A DNA stretch of 40,637 nucleotides from Collinsella sp. (GCA_019419645.1 DXZN01000011.1:1-40637), one strand, 5' to 3'; positions 26,141-34,133 are shown, counted from the stretch's first letter. Translations and numbers: made by a program. Notes: a model not told the origin generated them from the letters alone.

Positions 26141-26270
26141 GGCGAGCGACGTCCAGAGCGAACAAGTGGCATGAAAAAGACAAGGCATGACCAGAAGGTC
26201 TATGCCTTGCCTTTTGAATGACAAATTATCGCTCTGGACGGCACGCAGCATCGACCGAGCGGCGGAACCT
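26141..26270. repeat. Composite hairpin repeat, copy 3, apex inverted
   Basis: Outer arms CCAGAGCGA (26153-26161) and TCGCTCTGG (26229-26237). The inner stem has one A-C mismatch. The apex reads GACC-AGAA-GGTC, the reverse complement of the apex in copies 1 and 2. The terminal hairpin is reduced to its GCGGCGGAACC side. It ends at the epimerase stop codon. Confidence 0.78.
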
Positions 26271-27164
26271 CTAGAGCAAGGTGACGCTAAAGCTGCGTTT
26301 ATCGGTAGCGCCGGGAGCCAAGGTGATGGTGTTGACCTTGTGCTCAAAGACATCGTCCTCGGTGTCCATGGTGGTGTGACCGGTCCAGGGCTCGAGCGCC
26401 ACAAACGGAGCGTCGTTGGCGGCAGACCACACGCCGATGTACTTAAAGCCCTCAAAGTCGATCTTGACGCCGTGGCCCGACTTGCGGCCGCGCAGCGTGA
26501 GCGTGGAGCCCGGGGTATCGGTGAACATGATGGCGTCGTTATCGAAGCTGCGGTGCGTGATGGGCAGCACGTCCGAGTTATCGGGGGCCTTGTAGCTACC
26601 CTCGAACGTCATAAGGCCATCGGGCGTGATGACGGGGGCCTCGTTAGTCCAAGCCTCGGTAAACGCCAGCTCGTAATCCTCGAACGCCTCGTCCTCGGCG
26701 CCGGGGGCGGGCACGTTAAACGCAGGGTGGCCACCCACCGAGAACGGCAGGTCTACGTCGCCGGTGTTAGTGACGGCAAAGGTCTGCGTGAGCGTGACAT
26801 CGCCGGTCAGGGCATAGGTCATGTTGAGCTTAAAGTGGAAGGGAAAGGCCTTGAGCGACTCGGGCGTATCGGTGATCTCGTAGGTTACCGAGGAGCCGTC
26901 CTCCGATACCTCGACCAATTTGTGCTCGACAATGCGTGCGATGCCGTGGCGCGCCATCTCGCAGGTGCCGGCGGCAGACGTCGCCGTGTTGTTGCGCAGC
27001 GATCCCACGATAGGGAACAGGATGGGCGCGTGCTTGCCCCAAAAGGCCGGGTCGCCCTGCCACAGATACTCATTGCCGTTGAGGGCAAGGCTCGTGAGCT
27101 GGGCGCCCATGGAATCGATGGCCGCGGTGAGGCCGCCGCGCTTGATGGTGGTGACGGTGGACAT
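26271..27164 (-). CDS. Aldose 1-epimerase family protein (LacX-like)
   Basis: 297-residue galactose-mutarotase-fold protein that likely interconverts alpha and beta anomers of a hexose or a phosphorylated sugar. Visible are the catalytic-type His in GGHPAFNVP, an N-terminal GAQLTSLALNGNEYLWQGDP and PILFPIVGSLRNN, and the C-terminal WSAANDAPFVALEPWTG with the acidic catalytic residue. The pattern is closer to the LacX/YeaD subgroup than to classical GalM. The ATG at 27164 has GGAGGAAG 6 nt upstream. It appears to be a single gene; the composite repeat is its terminator. Confidence 0.88.
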   Translation of the reverse strand: MSTVTTIKRGGLTAAIDSMGAQLTSLALNGNEYLWQGDPAFWGKHAPILFPIVGSLRNNTATSAAGTCEMARHGIARIVEHKLVEVSEDGSSVTYEITDTPESLKAFPFHFKLNMTYALTGDVTLTQTFAVTNTGDVDLPFSVGGHPAFNVPAPGAEDEAFEDYELAFTEAWTNEAPVITPDGLMTFEGSYKAPDNSDVLPITHRSFDNDAIMFTDTPGSTLTLRGRKSGHGVKIDFEGFKYIGVWSAANDAPFVALEPWTGHTTMDTEDDVFEHKVNTITLAPGATDKRSFSVTLL

Positions 27165-27243
27165 GCTACTTCCTCCAAAAGTAAACAACAGTGTCGAGGG
27201 CTATTGTCCCACTCTTGGCGGCAAGGAGAAGCGGCAGGCGCAG

Positions 27244-28110
27244 TTATTGAGCGATTGCGTAAAGGTCGAATCCGCCCTGCGGCGTGCTGTCGACCGTATC
27301 GGGCGCCTGCGAGTTAAAGCTCACGGGAACCATGCGCTTTGAGGCGCGGAAGCGCGTGCCATCGGTGGCGACGGGCGGCTCGTCGACCGTGAGCTCGTAG
27401 TCGCCGGGCTTGAGTTCGATGCCGCCGCCAGCGGAGTTGACATATTGATACTCGTCAATCGCCTGCCCTTTGAGCGTGCGGCCCGCGATGTGGATGAGCA
27501 TCTGGCTGTCGCCGCGGGCGGTGTCCCATGTCGCACCGTCCTTGACCTCGACCGACACATGCACCGAGCGCGTGCGGCTGAGCGATTGTTCGACAGACAT
27601 CTCGACCTTGGCGGCATCTTTGCGCTGCTGCTCCACATGGCTCCAGACATTTCCGATCGCCGAGCAAGCGATGACGCCGGCCATGAAGGCGATGAGGATG
27701 GGGCCGAGCGGAGAGCGGCGGGCCGCGTCTTCCTCACGAGCTAGGTTGGGGCGATGCGTGGGGGCGGGCGCCTGGGCACCCTGCGCGGGCACGTCGAGAA
27801 TGCTGAAAGATGCCGTACTGCCGGGATCGATGTTATGGCGCGGCTGCGGGGTCTTGGCCGGCGAGATGGACATGTCGGCTGGCTCGCCGAGCGTGGCCGT
27901 AGCGTCGGCCTTAGCCTCGTCGGCCTCGGCCTGAGCCCAGGCCTGTTCAAAGGTTAGGGGTTCGGCGGAGTCGGAAGCAGCATCCGTCTCGACGGCATCG
28001 TTGCCGGTCTCGTCCTCGTCGCTCGACACGTCACGCGACGCGGGCTCGTCCCACCCCTCGTCCGGAGCCTCGCCCTCGCTATACCACCATTCAAAGTTAT
28101 CGATATCCAT
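27244..28110 (-). CDS. Unknown single-pass membrane protein with acidic N terminus
   Basis: 288 residues; family not recognised. The first 130 or so are acidic and low-complexity (many Asp, Glu, Ala) and start with a Trp-rich WWYSEGE. A single membrane helix (LGPILIAFMAGVIACSAIG, about 134-152) follows a basic stretch, so the N terminus is probably inside. The outer 135 residues start with a helix and then look beta-rich, with VHVSVEVKDGATWDT and a late KPGDYELTVDEPP, like a small Ig-type or prealbumin-type fold. The ATG at 28110 has AAGGGG 8 nt upstream. It stands alone between the MerR gene with its repeats and the epimerase. Confidence 0.7.
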   Translation of the reverse strand: MDIDNFEWWYSEGEAPDEGWDEPASRDVSSDEDETGNDAVETDAASDSAEPLTFEQAWAQAEADEAKADATATLGEPADMSISPAKTPQPRHNIDPGSTASFSILDVPAQGAQAPAPTHRPNLAREEDAARRSPLGPILIAFMAGVIACSAIGNVWSHVEQQRKDAAKVEMSVEQSLSRTRSVHVSVEVKDGATWDTARGDSQMLIHIAGRTLKGQAIDEYQYVNSAGGGIELKPGDYELTVDEPPVATDGTRFRASKRMVPVSFNSQAPDTVDSTPQGGFDLYAIAQ

Positions 28111-28186
28111 ACGGGGCGCCCCTTAGGCCTCGCAAATAAACACTTGCTAGCCTTATACCCCCAGACGGCACTGGAGCTCGCACGGA

Positions 28187-28217
28187 ATGCGATAAAGGGA
28201 CTGCTCCTTTGTCGCAT
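28187..28217. repeat. Short palindromic repeat, copy B
   Basis: Imperfect 31-bp palindrome, ATGCGATAAAGGGA against TCCTTTGTCGCAT, preceded by the same CGCACGGAAT as copy A. It sits beside the inverted repeat at 28223-28285. Confidence 0.7.
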
Positions 28218-28222
28218 CGAAG

Positions 28223-28285
28223 TTGCGGTGGAATAGTTCCTGTTTGCACGCCCACTCGAGCTATTTAGGGACTATTTCACCGCAA
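28223..28285. repeat. Long inverted repeat next to copy B
   Basis: 18-base arms 28223-28240 (TTGCGGTGGAATAGTTCC) and 28268-28285, 16 of 18 paired, with a 27-bp spacer. It lies directly after the MerR stop codon and could form the 3' hairpin of that mRNA. Confidence 0.65.
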
Positions 28286-28286
28286 G

Positions 28287-29153
28287 TTATTTGAGGGCGA
28301 CGGGGATTTGGATACAGCAGAAGTCCTCTTGGTGAGACTCGTCGTAGCTCGTGGTGTCCAGGTAGCAAAAATCGAAAGCATTGCCGATGGGCTGGAGCGC
28401 GTGCCTGTCCATGCAGGCCACGATGGCGCGGATACCCTCGGGCTCGTACGGCATGCCCCAGCGACTCATGCACAGGTACGTGCCCTCGGGCAGCACCTCG
28501 ACGCCAATCTCCGCCAGCTCGGCAGGATCGCTCGGCAGTATTTCCTCGGCACCACGCGGCAACACGGCAAAGGAACCGGCACCGGCGATGGGGTCGTCGG
28601 AATGCAGCGCCTCGCGACGCAGCATGGCGCCCCAACCGCGCATGGGGCGTGTGCCCGTGAGCGCACGCATGCGCAGAATCGCCCGCATGAGCGTGGGGTG
28701 CAGCATCGAGCGGCCACGCTCGATATCGCTCGGGAACTCCTCAAAGACCACGTAGCGGCGCTCGAATTGCTTGAGCTCCGGTTTGCCCTCGCGCTCGCGC
28801 CAATAGACCGCCTCGTCGTAAAAACTCAGCCGCTCCTGCACGCTCGCGCGCTCGGCTTTGAGCCCGGCAATCTGCTCGTCGAGCGCCTGCACCCGCGAGC
28901 GCAGGTGATCGGTCATCTCTCCAATGTCGAACGTCGAGGTCAGGCGATCGATCTCATCGAGTTCCAGTCCCAAGTCGCGCAGCATGCAGATCAGACGCAT
29001 GAGCGGGATCTGCGTGGGCGAATAGAAACGGTAGCCTTTTTCGTTAACCACGGCGGGTTTAAACAGACCGATCTTGTCGTAGTAGATGAGCGTTTGGCGC
29101 GAAACGTTAAACAAGCTCGCCATCTCGCTAATCGCATACATACCCGTCTGCAT
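28287..29153 (-). CDS. MerR-family transcriptional regulator with effector-binding domain
   Basis: 288 residues. The N-terminal winged helix (YAISEMASLFNVSRQTLIYYDKIGLFKP...KGYRFYSP) is classic MerR; a coiled-coil dimerisation helix (about 80-115) follows, then a C-terminal domain of the GyrI/BmrR effector-binding type with LPEGTYLCMSRWG. Such proteins usually sense small organic molecules and activate promoters with 19-bp spacers. The ATG at 29153 has GGGAGG 5 nt upstream. It lies downstream of the ubiX-ubiD block but after a terminator, so a role in controlling that block is possible but not shown. Confidence 0.88.
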   Translation of the reverse strand: MQTGMYAISEMASLFNVSRQTLIYYDKIGLFKPAVVNEKGYRFYSPTQIPLMRLICMLRDLGLELDEIDRLTSTFDIGEMTDHLRSRVQALDEQIAGLKAERASVQERLSFYDEAVYWREREGKPELKQFERRYVVFEEFPSDIERGRSMLHPTLMRAILRMRALTGTRPMRGWGAMLRREALHSDDPIAGAGSFAVLPRGAEEILPSDPAELAEIGVEVLPEGTYLCMSRWGMPYEPEGIRAIVACMDRHALQPIGNAFDFCYLDTTSYDESHQEDFCCIQIPVALK

Positions 29154-29181
29154 AGGTCCTCCCGACACACCCTTTGACACG

Positions 29182-29212
29182 AAAAGCCCGCCGCCCACAG
29201 GGGCAGCGGGCT
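29182..29212 (-). terminator. Intrinsic terminator after ubiX
   Basis: AGCCCGC (29185-29191) and GCGGGCT (29206-29212), with further GC pairing inside, followed on the minus strand by T4. It separates ubiX from the MerR gene. Confidence 0.75.
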
Positions 29213-29244
29213 CAAACACTACTCGTATCCTACCCTAAAGATGC

Positions 29245-29823
29245 CTATGACCAGCGCTTATAGTTGGCGCATGACACGCCGACGGCCTCGAGTGCCTTGG
29301 CGGCGATGTGATGCACCGCCTCATCGAGCGTGGCGGGGCCGTTGTAAAACGTGAGCATGGGCGGCATGAGCATGACACCCGGCACGCGCGCCAGGCGTGC
29401 CATGTTGTCGACATGGATCGCACTGAAGGGCGTCTCGCGCACCATAAGCACCAGGCGGCGCTGCTCTTTCATCTGCACATCGGCCGCACGCAGCAACAGG
29501 TTTTCGCTGTAGCCGCTCGCGATGCCGGCGAGCGTCTTCATGGAGCAGGGAGCCACGATCATGCCGTCGACCGGATAGGTGCCGCTTGCGATGGCAGCGC
29601 CAATGTTCTTGTTGTCGTAGACCACATCGGCATAGCACGCAAACTCGTCGAGCGTCATGCCGAGCTCCTGCTCGATGGTGATCTCTCCCCCGCGCGTGAC
29701 GACAAGCGCCGACTCAGCGCCGGCCTGGCGCAGGCATTTGAGGCATTCAAGGCCCAGTGCCGCACCGCTGGCGCCAGACACGCCAACGACAATGCGACGG
29801 GGACGAACAGAAGACTCAGGCAT
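29245..29823 (-). CDS. ubiX: UbiX-family flavin prenyltransferase
   Basis: 192 residues. UbiX joins a dimethylallyl group to FMN to make prenylated FMN, the cofactor of UbiD decarboxylases; bacterial UbiX uses dimethylallyl monophosphate. Seen here: VGVSGASGAALG flavin-binding start, APCSMKTLAGIASGYSENLLLRAADV, and the prenyl-phosphate block EQRRLVLMVRETPFSAIH. The ATG at 29823 has AAGGAG 7 nt upstream. It begins 33 nt after the ubiD stop, and the pairing of the two genes supports both calls. The gene ends before a terminator. Confidence 0.95.
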   Translation of the reverse strand: MPESSVRPRRIVVGVSGASGAALGLECLKCLRQAGAESALVVTRGGEITIEQELGMTLDEFACYADVVYDNKNIGAAIASGTYPVDGMIVAPCSMKTLAGIASGYSENLLLRAADVQMKEQRRLVLMVRETPFSAIHVDNMARLARVPGVMLMPPMLTFYNGPATLDEAVHHIAAKALEAVGVSCANYKRWS

Positions 29824-29856
29824 GACAACTCCTTAACTACTTGGTAGGGCTACTTA

Positions 29857-31344
29857 CTAGAAGGCGAGCTCGGCGGCCCACTTGTCCTTGTCGATCTCCA
29901 TGAACTGCGAGCGGATGAAGTTCTTCTTGAGGTTAAACGGAACCGTGCAGTCGAAGATGGCCTTGCAGGCGATACCGTGCTCGCGGATCGAAGGATCGAA
30001 CGCGGGGTCGTTGGACGGATCGAGCACGTGGCAGTGGCAACCGGGGATGGTGATGAGGTCCACGTCGGCCTGGAAGCGCGTGGTCATGGCCCACATCACG
30101 TCGCTCATATCGAAGATGTCGACATCCTCGTCGACAAGGATGACGTGCTTGAGCTCGGAGAACGCCGAGAAGGCGAGCATGGCGGCGTTGCGCTGACGGC
30201 CCTCGTCATTTTTGCTCGACTTCTTGAACTGCATGATGGCAACGAACTTGCCGCCACCGCAGGGAGCGGCGTGAACGTTGAGCAGGCGGCCCGGGATAGC
30301 GGTCTCGACCATCTTGTAGATGGAGGCCTCGGTGGGGATACCGGCCATGGACACGTGCTCGTGCGAAGGGCCGATGCAGCTCTCCATAATGGGGTTGACG
30401 CGCGTGGTGACGGCGGTGATCTTGATCACCGGGCAGACCTTGGCGCCACCGGTGTAGCCGGGGAACTCGGGCATGGCGTAGCCGTGGCCGTTGACATCCT
30501 CGTTGATGGTCTCGTCGTGCATGAGGTAGCCCTCGAGCACGTACTCGGCATTGGCAATGCACTTCTGCGGAACGGTGACGCAGTCGGCAAGCTCGACGGC
30601 GCGGCCGCGCAGGGCGCCGGCGATCTGCAGCTCGTTGAAGCCGAGCGGCGTGGTGGGAGCCTCGAAGCCGCAGCACATGTACACGGCGGGGTCCAGGCCG
30701 ATGGAGATGGAGATGGGCATATCCTCGCCGCGCTGGCAGTACTCGTCAAAGAACGCACCCAGGTGACGGCTGCCCGGGGTGATCCACATGGCGAGCTTGT
30801 CCTTGTCGACGCAGGAGAAGCGGTGGATGGTTACGTCGGACTGGGTGCCATCGGGGCTCGTGCCATAGGCGAGGCCCATGGTGATGTAGGGGCCGCCGTC
30901 AACGGGCGTGTTGGTGGGAGCGGGAACGATCTTGCGCAGGTCAAAGCCCTCGTCGGTCGCCTTGTACACGACCTCCTGGCAGTCGACGTGCTTGCCCTCG
31001 GCGATCTGCTCGGGGGCGATCAGGTTCTCGAAGCGCTTGCCGATCTCGAGGCCCAGGTGCTCCTCGTCCAGGTCGAGCAGGGCGGCAACGCGCTTGCGGC
31101 TGGCAAGCATACCGATGCAGACCTTGGCGTCGTCAAAGCCCTTGACGTTGTTGAAGACCATCGCCGGACCCTCTTTGGTCGGGCGCATGACGGTGCCGCC
31201 AGCACCGACGTGACGGTAGACGCCCGAGACCTCGGCATCGGGATCGACCTGGGTGTCGGTCTCGAGCAGCTGGCCCGGCATCTCACGCAAAAAGTCGAGC
31301 GCGGAACGCAGGTCGTGGATCTGGGAAGCATCGGTAGTGGACAT
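29857..31344 (-). CDS. ubiD: UbiD-family decarboxylase, LpdC (gallate decarboxylase)-like
   Basis: 495-residue prenyl-FMN-dependent (de)carboxylase. The N-terminal VSGVYRHVGAGGTVMRPTKEGPAMVFNNVKGF, the cofactor-site stretch NTPVDGGPYIT...SDVTIHR, the HEHVSMAGIPTEASIY block and VDEDVDIFDMSDVMWAMTTRFQAD are UbiD features. From memory they match the hydroxy-aromatic acid branch (LpdC of Lactiplantibacillus) better than E. coli UbiD. The likely reaction is non-oxidative decarboxylation of gallate, protocatechuate or a similar acid. The ATG at 31344 has AAAGGAGT upstream. The leader has a GTCCGGCG/CGCCGGAC hairpin (31367-31391). The substrate is inferred from resemblance only. Confidence 0.92.
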   Translation of the reverse strand: MSTTDASQIHDLRSALDFLREMPGQLLETDTQVDPDAEVSGVYRHVGAGGTVMRPTKEGPAMVFNNVKGFDDAKVCIGMLASRKRVAALLDLDEEHLGLEIGKRFENLIAPEQIAEGKHVDCQEVVYKATDEGFDLRKIVPAPTNTPVDGGPYITMGLAYGTSPDGTQSDVTIHRFSCVDKDKLAMWITPGSRHLGAFFDEYCQRGEDMPISISIGLDPAVYMCCGFEAPTTPLGFNELQIAGALRGRAVELADCVTVPQKCIANAEYVLEGYLMHDETINEDVNGHGYAMPEFPGYTGGAKVCPVIKITAVTTRVNPIMESCIGPSHEHVSMAGIPTEASIYKMVETAIPGRLLNVHAAPCGGGKFVAIMQFKKSSKNDEGRQRNAAMLAFSAFSELKHVILVDEDVDIFDMSDVMWAMTTRFQADVDLITIPGCHCHVLDPSNDPAFDPSIREHGIACKAIFDCTVPFNLKKNFIRSQFMEIDKDKWAAELAF

Positions 31345-31486
31345 GGCGTACTCCTTTCGGGAGAGTGTCCGGCGACGGGGTGCCGCCGGACGGGGTAACG
31401 TAATGGGGCCGCGGCGCTCACAAATGGAGCGCTCGACCACTCGAAGTTCAAGCGCTTGGCTGCTTACAGCCGGGGCGCTCGACCGC

Positions 31487-32944
31487 TTACATCAGGCCAA
31501 AGAGGTGGAACCAGGCGGCCTCGACCAGCACGACGACAAAGACGACCGCGGTGAGGGGGATGCCCATGCGCATAGCCTCTTTGGAGGTGTAGCCGCCGGC
31601 GTCCTTGCCTTCGCCGATAAGGATCGGCAGGTTATGGAACGGCAGGATGTAGTGGATGTTGATGGACGTGAAGACGATGAGCGCCACGGCGAGTGGGCTC
31701 ACGCTGGAGCCGGCGGCAAAGCTGATAAATGCCGGCACGCACACGCCGAGCACGGCCATGACCGAGCCCATGAACATGTGGATGATCATGGAAAGCGCGG
31801 CGACGAGCAGGGCGAACAGGAAGATGTTCTCAGGCACGGAGCTGGGGAGCACGACGTCGGCGATCCAGGCGTTCATGCCGGTGGCACCGCCCACGGAGCC
31901 CACGGCCATGGCGGCCGTCAGGAACATGAGGGACTTGATGTCGACAGCGTTCCAGCTGGCGGGAGTGAGGACTTCGCCGATGATGGGCATGGCGAGAGCA
32001 ACGCCAATGGCCAGGGTGACCCAGCCGATATAGTCGCCCGAGACGGTGAGCCACAGCGCGATGGCGATGACAAGCCACACGATGGTGCGGATCTCCTTGA
32101 CGGAGAGCTTGCCGAGCGCGGCCTGCTTGGCCACGATCTGCTCGCGATCGTAGACGAGCTCCTTGCTGGGCTTAAAGAGGAAAAGGCCCAGGAACAGGGT
32201 GCACAGCAGCGCAACCAGCATAGGCACGCTCATGTACAGGAACCAGTCGACGAAGGACGGGCTCATGCCGCCGGCCTCGGCACTGTACTGCGCAACGAGC
32301 GGGTTAAGCGTGGAGTCGCCCGTCAGGAAGAACATGGAACCCGGGGCGGCAGCGGCAAACACGAGGAAGCCGAGCTTGCCCTTGTCGTCGTCACCGTAGC
32401 CGGCGGACTCGGCGATGACCGAGACGACGGCGAGGATGAGGAAGGCGCGGGGGAACGGATGCGGGATCAGCAGCGACAGCACAAAGGTGAGCGCGAAGAT
32501 CGAGATGATGAGCGACTTGGCGTCGCGCACGAACTTGAGCATGAACGCGTAGGCGATGCGCTCGCCCAGGCCCGACTCCTTGACCGCGCTGGCGATGAGG
32601 TAGGCGCCGATGACGAGCAACATGGTGGCCTTGGTCCACGAGCTAAACGTGGAGGCGACCGTCGCCGAGATGCTCGCGGCGCCCGTGTCGTCCACGCACA
32701 CCTTGAACAGGACGAGCAGTGCGCAGTAGAGCAGGCCCACAAAGCCCGGCTGTGCCACGCCGCATGCCCAGAACACCACCGTGGCGAGCGTCAGTGCCAG
32801 ACAGGTCTGACCGCCGACCGTGAGCTCGACCGTCGAGCTCAGCTCCGCCAAAGGAAGAAACTTCACCAGCAAAAAGACAACGATACCCAGCACAAAGCCA
32901 ATTTCGCGCTTGGTGATCTTAAACGCCTTCTTTTCCGCTTCCAT
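31487..32944 (-). CDS. DASS/SLC13-family anion transporter
   Basis: 485-residue membrane protein with about 12-14 hydrophobic segments, resembling divalent anion:sodium symporters and CitT-type exchangers. The helical-hairpin signature near FFLTGDSTLNPLVAQ and the C-terminal hairpin around SINIHYILPFHNLPILIGEGKDAGGYTSKEAMRMGIPLT fit the family, which carries di- and tricarboxylates. Beside ubiD, the likely cargo is the acid to be decarboxylated, perhaps exchanged for product. The ATG at 32944 has GGTGGGGAG upstream. A terminator-like hairpin lies in its leader. Confidence 0.85.
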   Translation of the reverse strand: MEAEKKAFKITKREIGFVLGIVVFLLVKFLPLAELSSTVELTVGGQTCLALTLATVVFWACGVAQPGFVGLLYCALLVLFKVCVDDTGAASISATVASTFSSWTKATMLLVIGAYLIASAVKESGLGERIAYAFMLKFVRDAKSLIISIFALTFVLSLLIPHPFPRAFLILAVVSVIAESAGYGDDDKGKLGFLVFAAAAPGSMFFLTGDSTLNPLVAQYSAEAGGMSPSFVDWFLYMSVPMLVALLCTLFLGLFLFKPSKELVYDREQIVAKQAALGKLSVKEIRTIVWLVIAIALWLTVSGDYIGWVTLAIGVALAMPIIGEVLTPASWNAVDIKSLMFLTAAMAVGSVGGATGMNAWIADVVLPSSVPENIFLFALLVAALSMIIHMFMGSVMAVLGVCVPAFISFAAGSSVSPLAVALIVFTSINIHYILPFHNLPILIGEGKDAGGYTSKEAMRMGIPLTAVVFVVVLVEAAWFHLFGLM

Positions 32945-32997
32945 CTCCCCACCTTTCTTGTTGGGGGCGCTCCGAATTCGCAGCCATGTTGCCGCTT

Positions 32998-33026
32998 AAA
33001 AAGGGGCGCCCGTTATCGGACACCCC
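32998..33026 (-). terminator. Terminator or attenuator in the transporter leader
   Basis: GGGGCGCCCG (33003-33012) and CGGACACCCC (33017-33026) pair on the minus strand with two G-U pairs around a 4-nt loop, followed by T5. It starts about 55 bp upstream of the transporter ATG, with no clear promoter in between, so it could end the upstream gene or attenuate the transporter operon. Confidence 0.7.
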
Positions 33027-33095
33027 TTACGTTGCGCTGTGTTGCGGCAATACAGTCAAGCGGATTTTTTGGATGAGAAGCGATTCCCTAGACAA

Positions 33096-33160
33096 AAACC
33101 GTCACAACATTCGACGCTTTTCCTCGTTTTCGAGATTTTCGCCGAATGTTGTGACGGTTT
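33096..33160. repeat. Perfect 18-bp inverted repeat with inner hairpin
   Basis: Arms 33096-33113 (AAACCGTCACAACATTCG) and 33143-33160 are exact complements. The 29-bp spacer contains CTCG-TTTT-CGAG. A short palindromic repeat (copy C) begins two bases later. Confidence 0.8.
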
Positions 33161-33162
33161 GG

Positions 33163-33191
33163 ATGTGGCAAAGGGACTGTCTTTTTTACAT
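33163..33191. repeat. Short palindromic repeat, copy C (degenerate)
   Basis: The left arm ATGTGGCAAAGGGA is intact; the right arm has decayed to TCTTTTTTACAT. It overlaps the stop codon of the LpdD-Nudix gene. Confidence 0.65.
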
Positions 33192-34133
33192 AGCGAGGGC
33201 CGTGCGGATGAATGGGTCGCCGAGGGCCTCGCGGAGCCAGGGGGCCAGCTGCTCGGGGTGACCCTGCAGGTAGCCTTTGAGCTCGGACGGAGCCACGCGA
33301 CGCACTTCCGAGATCTCCTCTTGGTTGATATGCAGCTCGCCCGGCTCAACATGGGCAAGGTAGACCTCGCACCATTCACACTCGCAGCGACCGTCGCCGT
33401 GGTCCTCGCGGTACACCACGTGACCGAGGTGCTTAAGCTCGGCGGGATCGCGCGTAATGCCGAGCTCTTCGTTGATGCGACGCGCCGTGGCGGCCGCGAC
33501 GTCTTCCCCGGGGAGCGGATGGCCGGCACAGCTATCGGCCAGCACCCCGCCCCACAGTCGCTTGAGCGGGCTGCGGCGACAGAGCAGCAGGCGCGCGTCT
33601 TCGCCCCGGCCCTCGACCAAAAGCGTCAGAAATGCCTGATGCAGGATGCCCTCACCAGCATGGGCCTCGATGCGGTCGACGGGGCCAAGCGCCTCGCCGG
33701 TCGCAGCATCGACCGCCACGACCTCGGCGCCCGCACCGCCCTCATCCCAGCCGGCGCGCAGAATGCGGGCTGCGGCTTCCTCGAGCGCGGCGATGAGCTC
33801 CTTGGTGGTGTCGAGCACACGCTGCAGGTCGTCACCGCTCGCTTGTTCAACATGAAAACCCGTGCTTGCAACTACCGGCACGCCAAAGCGCGTGGCCAGC
33901 GCCGCCGCGATATCGTGCGCCGGGATCTCGTCTCGATGGCACGGAACGGCCAGGATGCTCACCGTTGCCGTACGGCCGGGCTCGGGGCGCGGAATGGCCT
34001 GCGCCGTGGCGCCCAGGTGCGCAAACTCCGGCGAGCAGGCGTACACCGCCATGCCTCGCGGCGTCACCGTCAGCTGGGCCTCGAGCGCAAACTTGCCCTC
34101 GCCCACTGCAACCTTTGTCGTGTGCATACCCAT
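33186..34133 (-). CDS. LpdD-like prenyl-FMN chaperone domain fused to IDI-like Nudix domain
   Basis: 315 residues, two domains. Residues 1-125 resemble the LpdD family found beside UbiD-type gallate decarboxylases (LTVTPRGMAVYACSPEFAHLG; PCHRDEIPAHDIAAALA; FHVEQASGDDLQ). Residues 137-310 are a Nudix domain most like type I isopentenyl-diphosphate isomerase: metal ligands His158, His165, His205, Glu251 and Glu253 and the active-site-like Trp299 are kept. The isomerase catalytic Cys (E. coli SVCGHP) is Ala203 in SCAGHP, and the Nudix box ends RRINEELG with a hydrolase-like Glu222-Glu223. Isomerisation is therefore unlikely; binding or hydrolysis of IPP/DMAPP is plausible. The ATG at 34133 has AGGAG 6 nt upstream. 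It is the first gene of the ubiD region. Confidence 0.8.
   Translation of the reverse strand: MGMHTTKVAVGEGKFALEAQLTVTPRGMAVYACSPEFAHLGATAQAIPRPEPGRTATVSILAVPCHRDEIPAHDIAAALATRFGVPVVASTGFHVEQASGDDLQRVLDTTKELIAALEEAAARILRAGWDEGGAGAEVVAVDAATGEALGPVDRIEAHAGEGILHQAFLTLLVEGRGEDARLLLCRRSPLKRLWGGVLADSCAGHPLPGEDVAAATARRINEELGITRDPAELKHLGHVVYREDHGDGRCECEWCEVYLAHVEPGELHINQEEISEVRRVAPSELKGYLQGHPEQLAPWLREALGDPFIRTALAM

Noticed and set aside
31253..33076. Long plus-strand open frame (about 600 codons) opposite ubiD and the transporter
   Set aside because: Antisense shadow of high-GC codon bias; the product is low-complexity Gly/Asp/Glu/His-rich with no fold, and the minus-strand genes have clear motifs.
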